A stretch of 64,000 bases of DNA, from NCBI GenBank assembly GCA_035626595.1, contig DASPNJ010000080.1:106224-170223 (forward strand), given 5' to 3'. Positions 51,412 to 60,653 of the stretch are shown here, piece by piece. The notes beneath the pieces were generated by a model. It saw nothing but the letters and a program-made list of their open reading frames with translations, did not search any database and had not been told where the DNA came from. This DNA comes from JAQGMV01 sp035626595 (GTDB taxonomy: Bacteria > Pseudomonadota > Gammaproteobacteria > Burkholderiales > SG8-41). A program made the translations under genes and the position numbers. How positions within the stretch are numbered: position 1 is the first letter of the stretch; each line of letters opens with the position of its first letter.

Positions 51412-52563
51412 ATGAATCTGACCGATCTGGAGACACCCGCGCTGCTGCTCGAGCGCACGCGCCTCGATCGCAATCTCGCGCGTATGCGCGAGCATCTGAC
51501 GAATCTCAAGGTTTCGCTGCGCCCGCACGTGAAGACCGCGAAGTCGATCGACGTCGTGCGGCGCGTGGTGGACGCCGAGGCTTGCGGGATCACGGAGGCG
51601 TGCGCGATCACGGTTTCGACGCTCAAGGAGGCCGAGTACTTTCTGTCGAACGGCATCACGGATATTCTGTACGCCGTCGGCATCGCGCCGAACAAGCTCG
51701 ATCACGTGGCCGAGCTGCGCCGGCAGGGGGCGGACATCACGATCCTGCTCGACAGCGTCGAGGCCGCCGAAGTCGTCGCGGAAAAGGGCGAGGCGCTCGG
51801 TATCGAGTTTCCCGCGTTGATCGAGATCGACAGCGATGGTCACCGCTCGGGCGTGCAGCCGGGCAGGCCGGCGCTCGTTCAGATCGGAAAAGCGCTGCAC
51901 GAGCGTGGCGGCACCGCGTTGCGTGGCGTGATGACGCACGCCGGCGACTCCTACAACTGCGAATCGGTCGATGCGATCCGCGCCATGGCGGAGCGCGAAA
52001 GGCTGGCGGTGGTGCTGTGCGCGGAAGAGCTGCGGCGCGCCGGGCTGCCGTGCCCCATCGTGAGCGTGGGCTCCACGCCGACGGCGACGTACGCCGAACG
52101 CATGGACGGCGTGAGCGAGGTTCGCGCAGGCGTGTACATGTTTTTCGATCTGGTGATGGCGGGGCTTCAGGTCTGCACGATCGACGACATCGCGCTCTCG
52201 GTCCTCACGAGCGTCATCGGACACCAGACGGACAAGAACTGGATCATCACGGACGCGGGCTGGATGGCGCTTTCGCGCGACCGCGGCACCGCGAACCAGA
52301 GAGTAGATCAGGGCTACGGGCTCGTGTGCGATCTCGCGGGACGTCCAATCGACGATCTCATCGTCGCGTCCACGAACCAGGAGCACGGTATCGTGGCGCA
52401 CCGTCACGGCGATGCCGTCGATTTCTCGCGCTTTCCGGTCGGTACGCTGCTCCGCGTGCTGCCCAACCACGCGTGCGCGACGGCCGCGCAGCATCCACAT
52501 TACAACGTGATCGCGGGTGAGCCGGTCGTGGAAGCCGTCTGGCCGCGGTTCAGCGGCTGGTAA
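51412..52563 (+). CDS. DSD1/D-threonine aldolase family PLP enzyme
   Basis: 383 residues of alanine-racemase-like barrel. The PLP lysine is in LRPHVKTAKSIDVV (about residue 42), and the C-terminal metal motif is PNHACATAAQH (His-x-Cys, as in D-serine dehydratases). The family includes D-serine dehydratase, D-threonine aldolase and 3-hydroxyaspartate aldolase, which joins glycine and glyoxylate. The glycolate genes elsewhere in the window make the last attractive, but the other genes of that pathway are absent. It is monocistronic. Confidence 0.87.
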   Translation: MNLTDLETPALLLERTRLDRNLARMREHLTNLKVSLRPHVKTAKSIDVVRRVVDAEACGITEACAITVSTLKEAEYFLSNGITDILYAVGIAPNKLDHVAELRRQGADITILLDSVEAAEVVAEKGEALGIEFPALIEIDSDGHRSGVQPGRPALVQIGKALHERGGTALRGVMTHAGDSYNCESVDAIRAMAERERLAVVLCAEELRRAGLPCPIVSVGSTPTATYAERMDGVSEVRAGVYMFFDLVMAGLQVCTIDDIALSVLTSVIGHQTDKNWIITDAGWMALSRDRGTANQRVDQGYGLVCDLAGRPIDDLIVASTNQEHGIVAHRHGDAVDFSRFPVGTLLRVLPNHACATAAQHPHYNVIAGEPVVEAVWPRFSGW

Positions 52564-52586
52564 CGCAGGGGGGCGAGATCGTAATC

Positions 52587-52640
52587 GTAGGGTGGGCCAA
52601 TGGCCCACCGACGCCGGTGCGCTGTCAGCGCACCCTACGG
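52587..52640. repeat. Paired interspersed palindromes, GTAGGGTG family
   Basis: GTAGGGTGGGCCAATGGCCC plus ACC and GGTGCGCTGTCAGCGCACC plus CTAC, between convergent genes. Confidence 0.88.
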
Positions 52641-52653
52641 TTCTAATACGAAT

Positions 52654-53544
52654 TTACGGCGCGAACGCTTTCGCGGCTTCGGCGCTGCGGAACATGCGGC
52701 CGGCGCTGTGTCCGACGCCGGGTACTTCGATGAGTTGCCACTTGAACGGCCACCCCCGCGCCGCTGCGAGCTCACGTGCGGCGCGGTATGCGTTGTGGCC
52801 GCGCTCGTAGCGGTTCGCGCCTTGTACGGCCGCGGTCGGGCGCATGCTGAGATCCGCGTCCTGCTCGACGTCCGCCGTGCCGAGGAGCAGCGTGATCGGC
52901 TGCGCGAGATAGCGCTTCAGGTTCTCGTCATCCGCGAGCGTGCCGGGCAAGCCGCCGAAGCCGTCGGGAAACCGTGCGTCGCGCGATGGCCAAAGATACG
53001 TGCCGGGATTTGCGATCACGATCCTGCGCGCGCCCGTATCCATGAACGCCGCGATGCGCAGCAGCGCTTGTCCCCCGCCGGAGTGACCGATGAGATACAG
53101 CGGCGCATCCGGCGCGTTCTCCGCGGCGCGCACCGCACGCGCGATGTCGAGCAGCATGCGGCCGGTCCAGTGCTCGGGCGGCTCCGCAGCATTTTCGATG
53201 CTTCGGCTGTTGTATCGCACGACGCCGCCGCCCTGGTAGCGCCACGGGGCGAAGCGCGTTCGATCGAAGAGCGGCGCGGCGACGATGAAACCGTGGCGTT
53301 CGGCGATCGCGCTTGCGGAGTCGCGGTAACCGGGCGCGTTGCGCGACACGCCATGCAGCGTGACCAGCACCGCGCCGCCCGAATAGTTGCGCGGCTTGTA
53401 GGTATGGACTTCGAGCGGTGTGCCCGCGGCTTCGATCGTGATCGTCCCGCGGCCGTCCGGAAGCGGCTCACCCGCTGCTGCCGTGCCGAGGCACAGCAGC
53501 AGAGAAAGCGCGGTTGCGCGGACTAGTAAGGCGCTGTTCCGCAG
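52654..53544 (-). CDS. Secreted alpha/beta hydrolase (esterase/depolymerase-like)
   Basis: About 296 residues. There is no ATG or GTG at a sensible place; a CTG at 53544 would give MRNSALLVRATALSLLLCL, a good signal peptide, so this start is a proposal. The body has VLVTLHGVSRNAPGYR (oxyanion), LYLIGHSGGGQALLRI (nucleophile Ser) and PGVGHSAGRMF (His). It resembles secreted esterases or depolymerases. The 5' end overlaps the dioxygenase gene by some 20 bases. Confidence 0.78.
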   Translation of the reverse strand: MRNSALLVRATALSLLLCLGTAAAGEPLPDGRGTITIEAAGTPLEVHTYKPRNYSGGAVLVTLHGVSRNAPGYRDSASAIAERHGFIVAAPLFDRTRFAPWRYQGGGVVRYNSRSIENAAEPPEHWTGRMLLDIARAVRAAENAPDAPLYLIGHSGGGQALLRIAAFMDTGARRIVIANPGTYLWPSRDARFPDGFGGLPGTLADDENLKRYLAQPITLLLGTADVEQDADLSMRPTAAVQGANRYERGHNAYRAARELAAARGWPFKWQLIEVPGVGHSAGRMFRSAEAAKAFAP

Positions 53545-54380
53545 AGGGTGGTGCGCTCCATCCGGCGGCGGAGCGGCAGCTCGTAGTCGGTGATCGCGCG
53601 ATGCTGCGTGGAACAGTTGTCCCACATCAGCAGGTCGCCGACCTGCCACTGGTGCCGATAGACGAAGCGCTCGTCGGTGGCGTGCTCGAGCAACTCGGCG
53701 AGCAACGCCTCGCCCTCGGGGCCGTCGATGCCGACGAGGCGGTTCACGTAGCCTTCGTTCAGGAACAGGCACTGCCTGCCCGTATAGGGATGCGTGCGCA
53801 CGACGGGATGCTCGACGTCCGGCGTGCGGCGCTGCTGCTCTTCGGTGAGCGGCGGGCGCGGACCGCTCTTGCGGTCACGGTAGTAACCGTGCGCATACGA
53901 GTTCACCGCCTTGACGCCCGCGATACGCTGTCTGGTCTCCTCCGGCAGTGCGTTGTACGCCGCGGTGGCGCTGGCGAAGAGCGTATCCCCCAGCGGCTTA
54001 CCGTCTTTCATCGGGACCTCGCGCGCATAGAACAGCGACCCGCGGCTCGGCTCCTTCAGATAGCAGAGATCCGAATGCCAGAAGAGACCCGCGTCGCGGC
54101 TACCGATCGGCTTGCCGTTTTCGACGATGTTCGAAACCACGAAGAGCTCCGGAAAGCCTGGCCGGCAGCAGTCGGCCCGCACATGCTTCTCGAGCTCGCC
54201 GAAGCGCCGGCTGAACGCGACGTGCTGCTCGGGCGTCAGCTCCTGGTTCCTGAAGAAAATGACCTCGTGCTCGTGGAACGCCTGCACGATGTTCTGAAAC
54301 GTCTGCTCGTCTACGTCCTTGGAGAGATCGACTCCGCGGATTTCGGCGCCGAGCGCGGCGCCGGTACGTCTGATTTCCAT
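53523..54380 (-). CDS. TauD/TfdA family 2-oxoglutarate dioxygenase
   Basis: 285 residues from MEIRRTGAALGAEIRGVDL, with GAGGAG upstream. Iron ligands are in LFWHSDLCYLKE (His-x-Asp) and CSTQHRAITDY (distal His). The 2-oxoglutarate arginine is in RRRMERTTLCG. The family hydroxylates and often releases sulfonates, phenoxyacids or similar compounds. It lies 14 bases downstream of gcdH, so both are probably co-transcribed; the substrate is unknown. Confidence 0.9.
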   Translation of the reverse strand: MEIRRTGAALGAEIRGVDLSKDVDEQTFQNIVQAFHEHEVIFFRNQELTPEQHVAFSRRFGELEKHVRADCCRPGFPELFVVSNIVENGKPIGSRDAGLFWHSDLCYLKEPSRGSLFYAREVPMKDGKPLGDTLFASATAAYNALPEETRQRIAGVKAVNSYAHGYYRDRKSGPRPPLTEEQQRRTPDVEHPVVRTHPYTGRQCLFLNEGYVNRLVGIDGPEGEALLAELLEHATDERFVYRHQWQVGDLLMWDNCSTQHRAITDYELPLRRRMERTTLCGTAPY

Positions 54381-54394
54381 TCGCTCCTCAGTGA

Positions 54395-55585
<1,191 letters not shown>

Positions 55586-55622
55586 GGGAGGGTCTCCTGA
55601 TACAATCGAAGTACTTGATTTT

Positions 55623-56834
55623 ATGTCACAACCCGACCTCTCGAAACTGCGCATAGAACGCAGCGGCGGCGATGCGCCGACTGCGCGTCGCAGACGCCGC
55701 ATCGGTCGCTGGATTGCAGTCGCGATCGCCGTGGTGGCGCTCGCCGTGGTCGGTTGGACGCTGCGTCCCGCAGTGCAGGTCGAAACGGGCACGGCGGCAC
55801 AGACTTACCCGTCGCAGGCCTACGCGGTGCTGAACGCGACCGGTTACGTGGTTGCGCAACGCAAGGCCGCGGTCGCGTCGAAAGCCACGGGACGTCTGGA
55901 ATGGCTCGGGGTGCGCGAAGGCTCGGCGGTCAAGGGCGGTGAGATCCTCGCGCGCCTGGAAAATCGCGACGTCACCGCCCAGATGGAGCAGGCCGCCGCG
56001 AACATCAAGGTAGCCGAAGCCAATCTCCAGCAGGGCGAGGCGGAGCTGAAGGAGGCGGAGCGCGCGCTCAAACGCTCGGAGGAGCTGCTTCAGCGCAAGT
56101 TCGTTTCGCAGGCCGCGCACGATACCGTGATCGCGCGACACGCGCGGGCCGTGGCGGCGATCGCGGGACATCGTGCAGCCATTGCGGCGGCGCGCGCGAA
56201 TTACCGCGCGTCGCAGGTCGCGGTCGAGCAGACGCTGATCCGCGCGCCGTTCGACGGCGTCGTGCTCACCAAGAACGCGAACGTCGGCGACGTCATCACG
56301 CCGTTCTCTTCCGCGCTCGGCTCGCAGGCGGCGGTCGTCACGATGGCCGACATGTCGACGCTCGAAGTCGAAGCCGACGTGTCCGAGGCGAACATCTCGA
56401 AAGTGCGCGTCGGTCAGCCCGCCGAGATCCAGCTCGATGCGCTGCCCGAAGAGCGCTTTCGCGGCGAGGTGCATCGGCTGGTGCCGACCGTCGATCGCTC
56501 GAAAGCGACGGTCACCGTGAAGATCCTCTTCATCGATCGCGACCCGCGCGTCCTTCCGGAGATGAGCGCGAAAGTCTCGTTCCTGTCGCAGACCGTGCCG
56601 GCAGGAGAGAACACGCCGCGCGTTGCCGTGCCTGCCAGCGCCGTGGTCGAGCGCGACGGGCGCAAAGTCGTGTATGTCGTGCGCGACGGTAAAGCTTCGG
56701 AAGTGCCCGTGAAGCTCGGCGCCGGCGTCGGCGATCTCGTTCAGGTGGACGGCGTGAAAGCGGGGGAGCGCGTGGTGCTGAAGCCTTCGGAGCGCGTGAA
56801 GGACGGCGCCGAGATCACGACGGCTTCGAAATGA
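55623..56834 (+). CDS. Periplasmic adaptor of an ABC efflux system (MacA/HlyD-like)
   Basis: 403 residues from MSQPDLSKLRIERSGG. One membrane helix lies at about 28-46. The lipoyl halves (ASKATGRLEWLGVREGSAVK and TLIRAPFDGVVLTKNANVGD) flank a coiled coil of about 80 residues, and beta-barrel regions follow. It links the inner-membrane ABC transporter to an outer component. Its stop overlaps the ATPase start (ATGA). A TACAAT at 55601 could be its -10. Confidence 0.9.
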   Translation: MSQPDLSKLRIERSGGDAPTARRRRRIGRWIAVAIAVVALAVVGWTLRPAVQVETGTAAQTYPSQAYAVLNATGYVVAQRKAAVASKATGRLEWLGVREGSAVKGGEILARLENRDVTAQMEQAAANIKVAEANLQQGEAELKEAERALKRSEELLQRKFVSQAAHDTVIARHARAVAAIAGHRAAIAAARANYRASQVAVEQTLIRAPFDGVVLTKNANVGDVITPFSSALGSQAAVVTMADMSTLEVEADVSEANISKVRVGQPAEIQLDALPEERFRGEVHRLVPTVDRSKATVTVKILFIDRDPRVLPEMSAKVSFLSQTVPAGENTPRVAVPASAVVERDGRKVVYVVRDGKASEVPVKLGAGVGDLVQVDGVKAGERVVLKPSERVKDGAEITTASK

Positions 56835-57568
56835 CGGTGAACGAAAACTCCCCCTCTCCCTCGACGGGGGAGGGATGGGGTGGGGGTGACAACCAACCCC
56901 TCGTCGAGATCCGCAATCTCTCCAAGTCCTACCGCCGCGGCGGTCAGATCGTGCCGGTCCTGAACGACATCACGCTCGAAATCGCTGCCGGTGCCTTCGT
57001 CGCCTTGATGGGGCCGTCCGGCTCGGGCAAGAGCACGCTCCTCAATCTCATCGCCGGCATCGACAAGCCGGACGCCGGCGTGCTGCGCGTGGGCGGCATC
57101 GACATCGCCGAGCTTGCGGAAGCCGAGCTGGCGGACTGGCGCGCGGGCCACGTTGGTTTCATCTTCCAGTTCTACAACCTGATGCCGGTGCTGACGGCGT
57201 TCGAGAACGTCGAGCTGCCGCTCCTGCTGACGAAGCTTTCCACGGCCGAGCGCAGGCAGCACGTCGAGACCGCGCTCGCGATGGTCGGGCTCACCGATCG
57301 CATGGAGCACTTTCCGTCGGAGCTCTCCGGCGGCCAGCAGCAGCGCGTCGCGATCGCACGCGCGGTCATCACCGATCCGACGATACTCGTCGCCGACGAA
57401 CCCACCGGCGACCTCGATCGCGCATCGGCCGAGGACGTGCTGAATCTGATGGACCGCCTCAACGCGGAGCTCGGCAAGACGATCATCATGGTGACGCACG
57501 ATCCGAATGCGGCCAAGCACGCGCGGACCGTGCGGTATCTCGAAAAAGGCGTGTTGACCGAGGGCTAG
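56831..57568 (+). CDS. ABC transporter ATPase, MacB/LolD type
   Basis: 245 residues: Walker A LMGPSGSGKSTLLNL, the family-typical VGFIFQFYNLMPVLTAFENV, signature ELSGGQQQRVAIARA and Walker B ILVADEPTGDLD. It powers the two FtsX-type permeases at 59496 and 60653. The N-terminal residues NSPSPSTGEGWGGG are encoded by an interspersed palindrome, so the domain proper starts at about PLVEIRNLSKSY. Confidence 0.93.
   Translation: MTVNENSPSPSTGEGWGGGDNQPLVEIRNLSKSYRRGGQIVPVLNDITLEIAAGAFVALMGPSGSGKSTLLNLIAGIDKPDAGVLRVGGIDIAELAEAELADWRAGHVGFIFQFYNLMPVLTAFENVELPLLLTKLSTAERRQHVETALAMVGLTDRMEHFPSELSGGQQQRVAIARAVITDPTILVADEPTGDLDRASAEDVLNLMDRLNAELGKTIIMVTHDPNAAKHARTVRYLEKGVLTEG
56848..56889. repeat. Interspersed palindrome inside the ATPase coding sequence
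   Basis: CCCTCTCCC and GGGGGAGGGATGGGGTGGGGG arms (CCCTCTCC-family); a relative lies at 63500-63541. It keeps the reading frame open and encodes residues 7-19. Confidence 0.85.
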
Positions 57569-57574
57569 AACACA

Positions 57575-57675
57575 CGTCATTCCCGCGGAGGCGGAATCCA
57601 GAAATGCGCACACTGGACCCCCGCCTGCGCGGGGGTGACGAGCGACTGGTCATTCCCGCGAAGGCGGGAATCCAG
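57575..57675. repeat. Three arms of the ATTCCCGCG palindrome family
   Basis: Arms at 57575-57601, 57613-57640 (inverted) and 57650-57675 fill the gap between the ATPase and the Bug receptor. With the repeat at 59423 they bracket the two genes that interrupt the efflux operon. Confidence 0.9.
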
Positions 57676-57688
57676 TAAACGAGGAGCT

Positions 57689-58660
57689 ATGGCAAACATG
57701 AAGTACCTGTCCTGCATCGGGTGTCTCACCGCAATCCTCGTCTGGCCGGCGCTCGCGCCGGCGCAGGAGTATCCGTCCAAGCCGATCCGGCTCGTGGCGT
57801 CGTTCTCCACCGGATCGTTTCAGATCGTGTCGCACGTGGTCGCTGAGAATCTGACGCCGGTGCTCGGCCAGCCGGTCATCGTCGATTACCGGCCCGGCGG
57901 CGGCGGGAACATCGGCGTCGAATATGCCGCGAAGGCCGCGGCGGATGGCTACACGCTGGCCGTCGTCAATTCCACGCACGGCGTCGCGCCGATACTGAAC
58001 AAGAACCTCAAGTACGAGCTCCTGCGCGATTTCGTGCCGATCTCGCTGCTGACGACGGTGCCGAATCTGCTGGTCGTGCATCCGTCCCTGCCGGCGAAGA
58101 GTCTGAAAGAGCTGGCGCAACTTGCACGCGCGCATCCGGGCAAGCTCACTTACGGCTCCGGCGGCACCGGTTCGTTCAACCATCTCGGCCTCGAGCTTTT
58201 CAGAACGCTGGCTAAAGCCGAGATGGTGCACGTGCCGTACAAAGGCGGTGCGCTCGCGCTTACCAGCATCCTCAGCGGCGAGGTCGATTTCGTGGTGAGC
58301 ACCGTGCCTGCGACGATTCCGTACGTCGGCAGCGGTCGGCTTCGCACGCTCGCCGTGCTCACCCCGGAACGCTTGCCGACGCTGCCGAACGTGCCCACCT
58401 CTGCGGAAGCGGGCATGCCCGAGCTCGTATTCGTGTCGTGGTACGGCGTCGCGGCGCCGGTCGGCGTAAGGCCCGAGATCATCGCGCGGCTCAACGGCGA
58501 GCTCGCCAGGATCATGCAAAATCCGCAGGTGAGGGCACAGCTCGTCAAAGTCGGCATGAGCCCGACTTCGACCTCGCCCTCGGCATTCCGGGATTACATC
58601 CAGGGCGAAGTGACGAAGTGGACGCGCGTGATCCGCGAAGCGAAGATCCAGATCAATTGA
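57689..58660 (+). CDS. Bug family periplasmic substrate-binding protein
   Basis: 323 residues from MANMKYLSC (320 if the second ATG, better spaced from GAGGAG, is used). It has a signal peptide ending near APAQEY and the motifs YPSKPIRLVASFSTGS, VDYRPGGGGNIGVEYA and VHVPYKGGALALTSILSG. It is out of place between an efflux ATPase and its permeases. The cysteine hydrolase follows 20 bases later and probably acts on the captured ligand. Confidence 0.92.
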   Translation: MANMKYLSCIGCLTAILVWPALAPAQEYPSKPIRLVASFSTGSFQIVSHVVAENLTPVLGQPVIVDYRPGGGGNIGVEYAAKAAADGYTLAVVNSTHGVAPILNKNLKYELLRDFVPISLLTTVPNLLVVHPSLPAKSLKELAQLARAHPGKLTYGSGGTGSFNHLGLELFRTLAKAEMVHVPYKGGALALTSILSGEVDFVVSTVPATIPYVGSGRLRTLAVLTPERLPTLPNVPTSAEAGMPELVFVSWYGVAAPVGVRPEIIARLNGELARIMQNPQVRAQLVKVGMSPTSTSPSAFRDYIQGEVTKWTRVIREAKIQIN

Positions 58661-58680
58661 TTAGCGAAGCGAGGCTCGAT

Positions 58681-59409
58681 ATGAGTGAACCCATTTGGGA
58701 CCAGTTTCTCACCGAACGCGACAAACAGGTGTTCGCCGCGGGCGGATTCGGCGCAACTCAGGGCTACGGCAAGCGCCCCGCGCTCGTCGTCGTCGATGTG
58801 AACTACGCGTTCTGCGGTGAGCGGCCGGAGCCGATACTCGAATCGATCAAGCGCTGGCGCGCTTCCTGCGGCGCCGAGGCCTGGGACGGCGTCGCGGCGA
58901 TCCGCAAGCTCCTCGACGCTGCGCACGAGAAAGGTCTGCCGGTGGTCTACACGACCGGCGTGCGCCGCGAGGATAAGTGGGACTCCGGCTCGTGGGCGTG
59001 GAAGAACCCGCGCTCGCTGGAGAAGCCGCGCACCGAGGAAGGCAAGGACGGCTATACGATCGTGCCGGCGATAGCGCCGCAGCCGCGCGATCTGGTGATC
59101 TACAAGCACAAGCCGAGCGCGTTCTTCGGTACGCCGCTGATGGGTTTCCTGACGCAGCTCGGCGTGGACAGCCTCATCCTCACGGGAACGACCACCAGCG
59201 GCTGCGTGCGCGCGACCGCGATCGACGCGTTCTCGTACAACTACCGCGTCGCGGTGGTCGAAGAAGGCTGCTTCGACCGCTCGCAGGCGAGCCACGCGGT
59301 GAGCCTGTGCGACATGCACGCGAAGTACGCGGACGTGGTCAAGCTCGAGGACGCCCTGCGCTTCATCGATTCGCTTGCGCCGAAGATGTTCGAGCTCCCG
59401 CGCGGGTAA
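58681..59409 (+). CDS. Isochorismatase-family cysteine hydrolase
   Basis: 242 residues from MSEPIWDQFLTERDKQ. The catalytic triad is Asp in VVVDVNYAF, Lys in YKHKPSAFFG and Cys in TTTSGCVRATAIDA. The long N-terminus and overall pattern recall N-carbamoylsarcosine amidohydrolase-like enzymes, which split C-N bonds of amides or carbamoyl compounds. Pairing with a Bug receptor suggests uptake and hydrolysis of one compound. Confidence 0.88.
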   Translation: MSEPIWDQFLTERDKQVFAAGGFGATQGYGKRPALVVVDVNYAFCGERPEPILESIKRWRASCGAEAWDGVAAIRKLLDAAHEKGLPVVYTTGVRREDKWDSGSWAWKNPRSLEKPRTEEGKDGYTIVPAIAPQPRDLVIYKHKPSAFFGTPLMGFLTQLGVDSLILTGTTTSGCVRATAIDAFSYNYRVAVVEEGCFDRSQASHAVSLCDMHAKYADVVKLEDALRFIDSLAPKMFELPRG

Positions 59410-59422
59410 GGCGCAACCGCGT

Positions 59423-59489
59423 CGTCATTCCCGCGAAGGCGGGAATCCAGTATCCCGTCCTGGATCCCCGTCTACACGGGGATGACGGT
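59423..59489. repeat. Paired palindromes, ATTCCCGCG family
   Basis: Arms CGTCATTCCCGCGAAGGCGG (continuing GAATCCAG) and the inverted GGATCCCC-CACGGGGATGACG arm lie between the cysteine hydrolase and the first permease, mirroring the repeats at 57575. Confidence 0.9.
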
Positions 59490-59495
59490 CACTCG

Positions 59496-60653
59496 ATGCA
59501 CTTTCTCAAGCTCATCCTGCGCAATGCGTTGCGCCACCGCCTGCGCACCGCGCTGACGGTTCTCGGGTTCGTGGTGGCGTTTCTCTCGTTCGGTCTGCTT
59601 CAGACCATCGTTGACGCGTGGTACGCCGGCGCGGAAGGCGCCGCACCGGACCGGCTGATCACACGCAACGCCGTCTCGCTCGTCGTGCCGCTCCCGTTGC
59701 ACTATCGGGAGAAGATCCGCGCGGTGGAAGGCGTGAAGACGGTCGCAGCGGCGAACTGGTTCGCGGGTGTCTACAAGGAGCCGAAGAACTTCTTCCCGCA
59801 GTTCGCGATCGATGCGGTGCCGTACTTGTCGATGTTCCCGGAATACCGCATTCCCGAGGACGACCTGCGCGCGTTCCTGCGCGACCGTAAAGGCGCCGTC
59901 GTCGGCCGCAAGCTCGCCGACACCTACGGTTTTCGCGTGGGCGACACAGTCCCGCTCAAGGGCACCATCTTCCCGGGCGACTGGGAGCTCGTCGTGCGCG
60001 CAATCTACGACGCCGGCGAGCCGAAGACCGATACTTCGCAGCTCTTTTTCCACTGGGAGTACCTGAACGAGAGCATGCGCAAGCGCCAGCCGGCGCGGGC
60101 GAACCAGGTCGGTATCTTCGTGATCGCGGTGCAGGACGTCGACCGCGCCGCAGCGGTGAGCGAGGCCATCGACAAGCAATTCAGGAACTCGATCGCGGAG
60201 ACGCTGACCGAAACCGAGCAGGCGTTCCAGATCGGCTTCGTCAAGCAGACCGAGGCGATCGTCATTGCGATACGCCTCGTCTCTTACGTGGTCATCTTCA
60301 TCATGCTCGCGGTGATGGCGAATACGATGGCCATGACGGCGCGCGAGCGCATGAGCGAGTACGCGACGCTGAAAGCGCTCGGCTTCGGCCCGTTCTACGT
60401 GGCAAGGCTCATCTTCGGTGAATCGCTCGCGATTGCCATGGTCGGCTGCGCGATCGGCGTCGCGCTTACGTTCCCGGTCGGAGACTGGTTCGCAAAGCAG
60501 ATGGGCACGCTCTTCCCGATATTCGAGGTGAGCGTGGAAACTGTCGCGATCCAGATCGGCTGTGCAATCGCCGTCGGGGCGATCGCGGCGGCGCTGCCGG
60601 CGCGGCGCGCGGCGCGCGTGCGCATCGTCGAAGGCTTGCGCGCGATCGGCTGA
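59496..60653 (+). CDS. FtsX-type ABC transporter permease (first)
   Basis: 385 residues: an N-terminal helix (LTVLGFVVAFLSFGLLQTIV), a periplasmic domain of about 230 residues, and three C-terminal helices with VVIFIMLAVMANTMAMTARE and the ATPase-contact motif RERMSEYATLKALGFGPF. This is the MacB/FtsX layout. It starts 6 bases after a repeat and has no clear ribosome site, possibly a result of the insertion. It would pair with the permease encoded next. Confidence 0.88.
   Translation: MHFLKLILRNALRHRLRTALTVLGFVVAFLSFGLLQTIVDAWYAGAEGAAPDRLITRNAVSLVVPLPLHYREKIRAVEGVKTVAAANWFAGVYKEPKNFFPQFAIDAVPYLSMFPEYRIPEDDLRAFLRDRKGAVVGRKLADTYGFRVGDTVPLKGTIFPGDWELVVRAIYDAGEPKTDTSQLFFHWEYLNESMRKRQPARANQVGIFVIAVQDVDRAAAVSEAIDKQFRNSIAETLTETEQAFQIGFVKQTEAIVIAIRLVSYVVIFIMLAVMANTMAMTARERMSEYATLKALGFGPFYVARLIFGESLAIAMVGCAIGVALTFPVGDWFAKQMGTLFPIFEVSVETVAIQIGCAIAVGAIAAALPARRAARVRIVEGLRAIG

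Noticed and set aside
49083..51695. A very long open frame covering CoA-transferase and lyase
   Set aside because: The part upstream of 50321 is a shadow of the lyase gene, whose own frame has all family motifs and couples by GTGA.
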